This document shows positions 50,225-57,216 of a DNA stretch of 64,000 nt, in pieces. A program made the position numbers and the translations under genes. Under the pieces are notes generated by a model, which was given only the letters and a program-made list of their open reading frames with translations, did no database searches and had not been told where the DNA came from. The stretch's first letter is position 1. Each line of letters opens with the position of its first letter. The DNA is from DASXTC01 sp036505635 (GTDB lineage: Bacteria > Acidobacteriota > Polarisedimenticolia > JACPZX01 > DASXTC01): NCBI GenBank assembly GCA_036505635.1, contig DASXTC010000045.1:124001-188000 (forward strand), written 5' to 3'.

Positions 50225-51279
50225 TGCGGTTCGCCCGACCCGAGCTTCTCTGGGCCCTCCTTCTGCTGCCGGTGCTCGCCTTCTGGCTCGCCGCGCAGCT
50301 CGTGCGCCGCCGGCGGGCGTTGCGCGAGTTCGCCGCGGAGCCCCTGCTGTCCCGTCTCGTGCGGTCCGCCTCGATGGAGAAGCTCGTCATCAAGTCGATC
50401 CTGCTCGTCGTGGCGGCGCTCTTCCTGATCCTCGCGGCCTGCCGTCCTCAATGGGGGAGCTCGCTCCAGCAGGTCACGCGACAGGGCGTGGACGTGCTCC
50501 TCGCCATCGACGTGAGCGAGAGCATGCTCGCGGAGGACATCAAGCCGAGCCGCCTGGCCAAGGCGATCGAGGAGTCGTCGCGTCTGCTCGACCGGCTCAC
50601 CGGAGACCGCGTGGGCCTGGTCGCGTTCGCCGGGGCGGCCGGGGTGGCCTGCCCGCTGACGCTCGACTACAACGCCGTGCGGATCTTTCTCGACGATCTC
50701 AGCCCGGACATGATCTCCTACCCGGGCACCTCGATCGCGGAGGCCCTGCGCGCGGCCGCGAAGGTCTTCGGGCCGGAGCAGCGCAAGTTCAAGGTGATGG
50801 TGATCCTCAGCGACGGAGAAGAGCAGGTGGAGGAGGCCGAGGTGGAGGAGGCGGCAAAGGAGGCGGCGTCGCAGGGGCTCGTCATCCACGCGCTCGGCGT
50901 GGGGACCCCATCCGGCGGCCCGATCCCCATCCGCTCGCCTTCCGGCGAGATCACCGGGTACAAGAAGGACCAGCAGCAGCGCGTGGTGACCACCCGGCTG
51001 GACGAGACCCTGCTCGCGCGCCTGAGCGAGCTGACGGGGGGAAGGTACCTTCCCGCGACGGCCGCTGAGTCGGAGCTCGACCACATCGCCGAGGAGATCG
51101 CCGGGATGGACAAGAAAGAGATGCAGGCGCGTCTCACCACCCAGTACGAGGAGAGGTTCCAGATCCCGCTGGCGATCGGTCTCGCCGCGCTCATCGCCGA
51201 GGCGCTCCTGAGCGGCCGGGCCAAGGCCGAACCGCGCGAAGGCGCACGGGACCGGACGTCGCGCGAGATGGCGGCATGA
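50224..51279 (+). CDS. batB: BatB-like VWA membrane protein
   Basis: 351 residues from ATG 50224, overlapping the batA stop by one base. Two N-terminal helices (LLWALLLLPVLAFWLAAQL, IKSILLVVAALFLILAACRP), then VLLAIDVSESMLAEDIKPSR with the DxSxS MIDAS motif, GLVAFAGAAGVACPLTLDYN, and VILSDGEEQVEEAEV. Sequence pattern parallels BatA, consistent with the usual BatA/BatB pair. Confidence 0.9.
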   Translation: MRFARPELLWALLLLPVLAFWLAAQLVRRRRALREFAAEPLLSRLVRSASMEKLVIKSILLVVAALFLILAACRPQWGSSLQQVTRQGVDVLLAIDVSESMLAEDIKPSRLAKAIEESSRLLDRLTGDRVGLVAFAGAAGVACPLTLDYNAVRIFLDDLSPDMISYPGTSIAEALRAAAKVFGPEQRKFKVMVILSDGEEQVEEAEVEEAAKEAASQGLVIHALGVGTPSGGPIPIRSPSGEITGYKKDQQQRVVTTRLDETLLARLSELTGGRYLPATAAESELDHIAEEIAGMDKKEMQARLTTQYEERFQIPLAIGLAALIAEALLSGRAKAEPREGARDRTSREMAA

Positions 51280-51283
51280 ACCC

Positions 51284-52048
51284 ATGAAGAGACTCCGCAC
51301 CGTCCTGCTCATCGGCGCGTGCGCGCTGATCGCCGCGCCCGGTTCGCCGGCTCGGGCGGACTCGGTCTCGGGCCTCGTGGCGGAGGGAAACCGACTCTAC
51401 GGCGAACGGCGCTTCAAGGAGGCGCTCGAGAAGTACCGGCAGGCGCAGGCGCTCGATCCGGCCTCGCCCGGGGTCCACTACAACATCGGAAACGTCCTCT
51501 ATCAGGCGGGGCAGTTCGACAAGGCCTACGAGGAGTATCGGCAGGCCTTCGCGGCGCGCGAGAAGGCTCTGGCGGAGGGAGCCCGGTTCAACGCGGGCAA
51601 CACGCACCTCGCCCGGAAGAACTGGGAGGAGGCGATCCGCAACTACCAGGAGGCCCTCCGGCTGCAGCCCGAAGACGTCGACGCCAAGAGGAACCTCGAG
51701 CTGGCTCTCAGGCAGATGCAGGAGCAGAACAAGAAGCGGCCGCCGCCCCCCCGCCCGGGCGCGCAACAGGGGGAGCCGCCGCCGGACCAGAAGCCGCCGC
51801 CCGACGACCAGCAGAAGGACAAGGACCAGCAGGATCCCAACGGCCGAAAAGGACAGGACGGTGAGAGCGATCGGAGCAATCCGAACGGGCCTCAACGTGA
51901 CCGCAAGCAGCAGAGTCCGGCCCCCAGGGAGAAGCTCTCCCGCGAGGAGGCGCTCCGGCTGCTCGACGCGATGAAGAACCAGGAAAAGGGCAAACAGATG
52001 CCGATCCTGACCCAGCCTCCCGAACGTAAGCCGGAGAGGGACTGGTGA
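51284..52048 (+). CDS. batC: BatC-like exported TPR protein
   Basis: 254 residues. Signal peptide (TVLLIGACALIAAPGSPARA), three TPR units (AEGNRLYGERRFKEALEKYR; HYNIGNVLYQAGQFDKAYEE; FNAGNTHLARKNWEEAIRNY), then a low-complexity Pro/Gln/Asp/Lys-rich tail and SREEALRLLDAMKNQEKGK. The tail and motif are characteristic of the TPR protein between BatB and BatD. The stop overlaps batD GTG. Confidence 0.85.
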   Translation: MKRLRTVLLIGACALIAAPGSPARADSVSGLVAEGNRLYGERRFKEALEKYRQAQALDPASPGVHYNIGNVLYQAGQFDKAYEEYRQAFAAREKALAEGARFNAGNTHLARKNWEEAIRNYQEALRLQPEDVDAKRNLELALRQMQEQNKKRPPPPRPGAQQGEPPPDQKPPPDDQQKDKDQQDPNGRKGQDGESDRSNPNGPQRDRKQQSPAPREKLSREEALRLLDAMKNQEKGKQMPILTQPPERKPERDW

Positions 52049-53913
52049 GGCGCGCGGCGGTCCTCCTCGTCGTCTGCCTTTCCACCCCGCCGGCCCTGGA
52101 TGGCGGGGCGCCCCTCGCGGTCGCGGACGACACCACCGTGTCGGCCCGCGTCGATGCGGCGCGGATCGGCGAAGGGGACACTCTCACCCTCACCATCGAG
52201 GTCCGCGGGACGAGCCCGCCGCGCATCCAGGATCCGGACATGTCGAGCCTCGCCGACTTCACCATCGCCGCGGGTCCCAGCATCAGCACGTCGACCTCGA
52301 TGGTCTGGTCGGGCGGGCAGGCCTCGAGCAGCACCTCCAAGCAGTACACCTACGCCCTGTTTCCTCGCAGGAAAGGGACGGTGACCATTCCGGGGATCGC
52401 GGTCATGGTGGGGGACCGCCAGTTGCGCACCGAGCCGATCTCCGTGGAGGTCGTGGAAGGGAGGATTCGGAAGGCTCCAGCGGGCCCCCTGCGGGGCCGG
52501 CTGCCTGCGGTGGGGGGGCCCGCCGGGGAGCCGGAAGGGGAGGTGCTCGTCGAGGCGCAGGTGGATCGCAAGGAGGTCTATGTCGGCGAGCAGGTGCTGC
52601 TCACCTACAAGGTCTACAGCGAGCCCGACCTCGTTGACGTGCCCGGCCCGCAGAAGCTCCCGTCCTACACGGGGTTCTGGGTCGAGGAGATACCGCTCGA
52701 TCCTCGCAGCACGGTCCGGCGCGTGCCGCGCGGCGGCAGGAGCTACCTCGAGATCACGCTCATGAAGAAGGCGATCTTCCCCACGACCTCCGGTGACCTC
52801 GCGATCGAGGAGACGGTCGTCGGGGTGCCGGTGAAGGTGCGCAGCGGCGATCCTTTCGAATCGATCTTCTTCGCCCCCGTCAAGACGCTGCTGCGCCGGA
52901 CGCAGCCGATCACCATCCACGTGAAGCCTCTCCCCGAGAAGGGACGGCCGGCCTCCTTCGGCGGAGCCGTGGGGCGGTTCACGCTCGAGGTGAAGACCGA
53001 CAGGGACCGCACGCGCGTCAACGACGCTCTGGGCCTGAAGATCGTGGTACGCGGCACCGGCAACATCCGCACCGTGGGCGAGCCTGTCCTTCCGCCCTTG
53101 TCGGATTACAAGAGATATGACCCGCGCGTCGATGAGGTGAAGGAGGTCACCCAGGACCGTGTGGCGGGGAGCAAGAGCTGGGACTACGTCCTGACCCCGC
53201 TTGCGCCCGGCCGGCAGGAGATCCCGCCGGTTCGCTTCGCATACTTCGACACGACCCGCGGAACCTACGTGGAGATCGCGAGTGAACCGATCCCGGTGAT
53301 GGTGGACCGCGGCGAAGGCGGAGCCGGTTCCCCGGGGACCGACGTGGCGGGCCGGGAGGTCACGGCGTTCGGCCGGGACGTGCGCTACATCAAGCCGGTC
53401 GCGGCGCTCGTCTCGCGGGGCACTCCTTACCATCGATCCGGCTTGTTCCTGGCGCTGCTCCTCGTGCCGGTCCTGGCCGATTCGGGGCTCTACCTGCTTC
53501 TGCGGCGGCGCGTGAGGATGGCGGCCGAGGCGGGCCGGTTCAGGGGGCGCCGCGCCCCCGGATTCGCGCGCCGGCGACTCAAGCATGCGCGCCGCCTGCT
53601 TGCCGCGGGCAAATCGCGGGAGTTCCACCAGGAGGTCGCGCGGGCTTTGACCGGCTACCTCGGCGACAAGCTCAACCTCGCGCCTTCGGGTCTCACGCAG
53701 CAGGGGATCGAGGAGCTGCTCGCCGGCAGAGGGGTCGATGAGGCGGTGCGCGGGGAGCTGCGAGGCTGCCTCGAGAAGTGCGATTACGCTCGGTTCGCCC
53801 CGTCCGCTTCGGGGAAGGCCGAGATGGACGCGACGCTGGAGCTCGCGGAGCGGACCATCGTCGGACTCGAGCGCCACCTGGGGGGCCGGGCGGGCAAAGG
53901 GGCGGCGGCGTGA
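52045..53913 (+). CDS. batD: BatD-like (oxygen-tolerance) membrane protein
   Basis: 622 residues. After a signal peptide come several beta-sandwich domains: GEGDTLTLTIEVRGTSPP, DLSKQYTYALFPRRKG-like strand region (KQYTYALFPRRKGTVTI), VYVGEQVLLTYKVYSEPDLV, and TRVNDALGLKIVVRGTGNI. One membrane helix (GLFLALLLVPVLADSGLYLL) and a cytoplasmic helical domain (EVARALTGYLGDKLNLAPSG, LEKCDYARFAP) follow. The GTGA overlaps at both ends show tight coupling to batC and batE. Confidence 0.9.
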   Translation: MRRAAVLLVVCLSTPPALDGGAPLAVADDTTVSARVDAARIGEGDTLTLTIEVRGTSPPRIQDPDMSSLADFTIAAGPSISTSTSMVWSGGQASSSTSKQYTYALFPRRKGTVTIPGIAVMVGDRQLRTEPISVEVVEGRIRKAPAGPLRGRLPAVGGPAGEPEGEVLVEAQVDRKEVYVGEQVLLTYKVYSEPDLVDVPGPQKLPSYTGFWVEEIPLDPRSTVRRVPRGGRSYLEITLMKKAIFPTTSGDLAIEETVVGVPVKVRSGDPFESIFFAPVKTLLRRTQPITIHVKPLPEKGRPASFGGAVGRFTLEVKTDRDRTRVNDALGLKIVVRGTGNIRTVGEPVLPPLSDYKRYDPRVDEVKEVTQDRVAGSKSWDYVLTPLAPGRQEIPPVRFAYFDTTRGTYVEIASEPIPVMVDRGEGGAGSPGTDVAGREVTAFGRDVRYIKPVAALVSRGTPYHRSGLFLALLLVPVLADSGLYLLLRRRVRMAAEAGRFRGRRAPGFARRRLKHARRLLAAGKSREFHQEVARALTGYLGDKLNLAPSGLTQQGIEELLAGRGVDEAVRGELRGCLEKCDYARFAPSASGKAEMDATLELAERTIVGLERHLGGRAGKGAAA

Positions 53914-54707
53914 GGCGATCCATCCTCGTCATGTTCGCACTGTTTCTCTGGTGCGCCGGATGCACCGGGGCCGGCGGCGGGCAGGGGGGAGGCACCGCGG
54001 TGGCCGACCGGGAGGCCAGGCGTCTCTTTTCGCAGGGAAACGATCACTACGCGTCGGGCAGGTACGAGGACGCGGCGCGCGACTACCGGCAGCTCCTCAG
54101 CGAAGGGGTCGCCTCCGAAGCGGTCCACTACAACCTGGCCAACGCGCTCTTCAAGTTGAATCAGCTCGGGCCGGCGATCCTGGAGCTCGAGAAGGCGGCG
54201 GCGCTGGCTCCGGGGGATCCGGACGTGCAGGCGAACCTGGAGTTTCTCCGATCGCTGACCTCCGACAGGACTACCCTGTCGGGCGCCCGGACCACCACCT
54301 TCTTCCTGGAACGCCTCCTGGCGATAACCACCATCGACGAGGACGCCGTCCTCTTCACCGCCCTCTATCTGATCGTCGGGCTTCTGGTGGGCCTGAGGAT
54401 CGCGGCCTCCTCCTTCAGACTCCAGCGCGCCGCCGTCTGGTCGATCGCAGCATTCTCCCTGCCGCTCGCGCTGGTCGGGACCGGCCTGGGGGTCAAGCTC
54501 TACCGCCAGCAGACCCAGATCCACGCCATCGTCCTGCAGCAGCGCGTGGACGTGCTGAGCGGCCCCGGCGAGGACAACACCACCCTCTTCACGGTTCACG
54601 AGGGGCTCAAGGTCAGGATCGAGACGGCACAGGGCTCATGGTCCCAGGTCAGCCTGGAAAACGGCCTGAGTGGATGGGTGCCCGCCACCGTGCTGGGGGA
54701 GTTCTGA
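53910..54707 (+). CDS. batE: BatE-like TPR/SH3 lipoprotein
   Basis: 265 residues from GTG 53910. The N-terminus FALFLWCAGCTG has a lipobox-like AGC, so it may be a lipoprotein. Two TPR units (LFSQGNDHYASGRYEDAARD; HYNLANALFKLNQLGPAILE), two membrane helices (LFTALYLIVGLLVGLRIAAS and VWSIAAFSLPLALVGTGLGV), then a C-terminal SH3-like domain (VDVLSGPGEDNTTLFTVHEG, GLSGWVPATVLGEF). Layout matches BatE. The last gene of the Bat set proper. Confidence 0.85.
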   Translation: MRRSILVMFALFLWCAGCTGAGGGQGGGTAVADREARRLFSQGNDHYASGRYEDAARDYRQLLSEGVASEAVHYNLANALFKLNQLGPAILELEKAAALAPGDPDVQANLEFLRSLTSDRTTLSGARTTTFFLERLLAITTIDEDAVLFTALYLIVGLLVGLRIAASSFRLQRAAVWSIAAFSLPLALVGTGLGVKLYRQQTQIHAIVLQQRVDVLSGPGEDNTTLFTVHEGLKVRIETAQGSWSQVSLENGLSGWVPATVLGEF

Positions 54708-54708
54708 G

Positions 54709-55857
54709 GTGCCGCTAGGCCTCTACGCCCACATCCCGTTCTGCGCGCGCCGCTGCGACTACTGCGACTTTTTCGTCGTCATCGGCCGCGACCGGGAAGC
54801 CTGGTTCTTCGAGTGGCTCGAGAAGGACCTCGCGGCCTCGGTCTCCCGGCTGGGCGAGCCGAGCCCGGACGCCGACACCCTTTACTTGGGCGGCGGCACG
54901 CCGTCCAGCGTGGCTCCCGAGGCGATCGCGCGGACCGTGGAGGCGGTCCGCCGGCTGGTGAGCCTCGACGCGGGCGCCGAGGTGACTCTGGAGGCCAACC
55001 CGGAGACGGTCACCCCCGAGCGGGCCGCCGCCTGGCGGCGGGCCGGGATCAACCGCCTCAGCCTCGGAGTCCAGTCCCTGAACGACGCCGTGCTCCGTCC
55101 GCGCGGAAGGGCCTACTCGGCCGAGGAGGCGATCGGGGCGGTGCGCATCGCGAGGCGGGCCGGATTCGACAACATCGGCCTTGATCTGATCGCGGGCCTG
55201 CCAGGCGAAACCCTCCCCGGCTTCCGCGAGGGGATCGGGCGCTGCCTGGATCTCTCCCCCGAGCATCTCTCGCTCTACCTGCTCGAGACCGACGACGCCG
55301 GCAAGGAGACCCTCCTCACGCAGGCTGTCCGGTCGGGGCGCGAGCGGCTTCCGGCCGAGGACGAGGTCGTGGGCATGTACGCGGACTCGGCCGGCCTGAT
55401 GGCGGACGCCGGGTATCACCACTACGAGATCTCCAACTTCGCGCGTCCTGGATTCGAGTCGCGGCACAACCTCAAGTACTGGACCTCGCAGCCGTGGCTC
55501 GGCATCGGGCCTTCCGCACACTCGCACCTCGGCGGGAGGCGGTTCGGGCGTCCGGCCGACTTGGCCCGGTGGGTCGAGTGGATCGCTTCGGGCGCGCCGG
55601 TCCCACCGGGCGAGGATTACACGCTGGAATCGGCGGCGGCGCGCGCTCGCGAGGCGCTCACAATGGCGCTCCGGCTCCTGGACGGTGTGGACCCGGCCGG
55701 GTTCTCCGCGCGGTGGGGGCTCGATCCCCGGCGGGACCTCGCGGGAGAGATCGAGAGCCTGAGGAACGACGGCCTGCTCCGGGCGGACCCCGGCCCGCTG
55801 GCCCTGACTCGCCGGGGGCTCCTCCTGGCCAACGAAGCCTTCGCGAGGCTCCTGTGA
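54709..55857 (+). CDS. hemW: HemW-like radical SAM protein
   Basis: 382 residues from GTG 54709, one base after the batE stop. YAHIPFCARRCDYCDF holds the radical SAM cysteines (Cys12, Cys16, Cys19); TLYLGGGTPSSVA is the SAM strand; RLSLGVQSLNDAVLRPRGRA and ISNFARPGFESRHNLKYW match HemW/coproporphyrinogen oxidase-like proteins. HemW is a heme chaperone and does not oxidise coproporphyrinogen itself. It is part of the operon by overlap; functional tie to Bat proteins is not established. Confidence 0.88.
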   Translation: MPLGLYAHIPFCARRCDYCDFFVVIGRDREAWFFEWLEKDLAASVSRLGEPSPDADTLYLGGGTPSSVAPEAIARTVEAVRRLVSLDAGAEVTLEANPETVTPERAAAWRRAGINRLSLGVQSLNDAVLRPRGRAYSAEEAIGAVRIARRAGFDNIGLDLIAGLPGETLPGFREGIGRCLDLSPEHLSLYLLETDDAGKETLLTQAVRSGRERLPAEDEVVGMYADSAGLMADAGYHHYEISNFARPGFESRHNLKYWTSQPWLGIGPSAHSHLGGRRFGRPADLARWVEWIASGAPVPPGEDYTLESAAARAREALTMALRLLDGVDPAGFSARWGLDPRRDLAGEIESLRNDGLLRADPGPLALTRRGLLLANEAFARLL

Positions 55858-56888
55858 TCGATCTGCGAAGCGACACGGTGACGCAGCCCACCGAGGAGAT
55901 GCGGCGAGCCATGGCCGCCGCCGAGGTGGGCGACGATGTCTACGGCGAGGATCCCACCGTCAACCGGCTGCAGGAGCTCGCCGCCCAGGTCATCGGCAAG
56001 GAGGCGGCCCTCTTCGTTCCGAGCGGCACGATGGGAAACCAGATCGCCATCGCGGTGCACGCGCGCCCGGGCACCGAGGTCATCTGCGAGTCCCGGGCCC
56101 ACGTCATCGAGTACGAGATGGCCTCCATGGCCGTCATCTCGGGCTGCATGCCCAGGCCCGTGGGCACAACCCACGGGATCCTCGGCGCCGGGCTCATCGA
56201 AGCGGCGCTGCGCGCGGACCTGCCGGGACTGACGAGGCCCGGCGTCATCGTCGTGGAGAACACGCACAACCTCGCCAGCGGCGCCGTGACGCCCCCCGAT
56301 GCGCTGCGTGAGATCGCAGATCTGGCGCGCGGGCGTGGGATCCCGCTCCACATGGACGGGGCGCGGATCTTCAACGCGGCCCTTGCCTGCGGGACCCCCG
56401 CCAAGGATCTGGTGGACGGGTTCGACTCGGTGATGTTCTGCCTCTCCAAGGGACTCTGCGCCCCGGTGGGATCGATGCTCGCCGGCTCCGGGCCCTTCAT
56501 CGAAGAGGCGAGACGATGGCGCAAGAGGCTGGGGGGCGGAATGCGCCAGGCGGGCATTCTGGCGGCGGCCGGGATCGTGGCGCTCCAGACGATGAGGGAT
56601 CGTCTCGTCGAGGACCACGAGAACGCCCGCGCCCTGGCCGGCGGGCTGGCGGCGATCTCCGGTGTGTCGCTCGACGTCCCGCCCGTGCTGACCAACATCG
56701 TCTACGTGAAGATCGCCGGAGCACGCTTCCGCAACCGGCGGATCGTCGCCGTCCTGAAGAACGAGGGAATCCTGTGCAACGCCGTGGGCCACGATCGGAT
56801 CCGTTTCGTCACGCACCACGGGATCGATCGCTCCGACGTTGAGGCCGCGCTCAGCGGCGTGGCCCGGGCGGCGGCCCTGGCAGGGTGA
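55854..56888 (+). CDS. ltaE: Low-specificity L-threonine aldolase
   Basis: 344 residues from GTG 55854 (GTGA overlap with hemW). IDLRSDTVTQPTEEMRRAM is the family start; GDDVYGEDPTVNRLQE, FVPSGTMGNQIAI and HMDGARIFNAALA line the PLP site; Lys199 in FCLSKGLCAPVGS binds PLP. Cleaves threonine or allo-threonine to glycine and acetaldehyde. Its last four codons and stop are the beginning of a palindromic element (56876-57154), so the natural C-terminus may have been altered. Confidence 0.92.
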   Translation: MIDLRSDTVTQPTEEMRRAMAAAEVGDDVYGEDPTVNRLQELAAQVIGKEAALFVPSGTMGNQIAIAVHARPGTEVICESRAHVIEYEMASMAVISGCMPRPVGTTHGILGAGLIEAALRADLPGLTRPGVIVVENTHNLASGAVTPPDALREIADLARGRGIPLHMDGARIFNAALACGTPAKDLVDGFDSVMFCLSKGLCAPVGSMLAGSGPFIEEARRWRKRLGGGMRQAGILAAAGIVALQTMRDRLVEDHENARALAGGLAAISGVSLDVPPVLTNIVYVKIAGARFRNRRIVAVLKNEGILCNAVGHDRIRFVTHHGIDRSDVEAALSGVARAAALAG

Positions 56889-57154
56889 TGACAAACTCCA
56901 ATAGGCCGCGTTGCGGGCGCCGCGTCGTCGGACGCGAGGAGCCCCGACGAAGGCGACCGTTGTGGTCGGTGAGGAGGGGCGACGACACGGATGACGGCGC
57001 GCCGCCGCAACCCTTTGGGCGGCCAGGGATTGCGGCCCCATCCTTCGTCGCTCGTCGTCAGCGGCCACTCGGACCAGCCTCCTCCTCGCTTCGCGGCTGT
57101 GGCTCGCAAGCCCTGGCCGCGCGACCTGTCGGAGTTTGTCATCACCCTGCCAGG
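56876..57154. mobile_element. 279-bp element with 24-bp perfect terminal inverted repeats (MITE-like)
   Basis: Left end 56876-56899 and right end 57131-57154 are exact reverse complements (24 bp, outer end CCTGGCAGGGTGATGAC). Pairing continues imperfectly about 11 bp inward, and inner parts show further partial complementarity. No gene fits inside and no target duplication is visible. It starts inside the ltaE 3' end and finishes 62 bases before the start of the next gene. A non-autonomous transposon-like or other palindromic repeat family is likely. Confidence 0.7.
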
Positions 57155-57216
57155 TGTATGATCGATCGTCCCCGCGTCCTCAATCCGACCGCGAGACTGC
57201 GCTTCAGGAGGAACGG

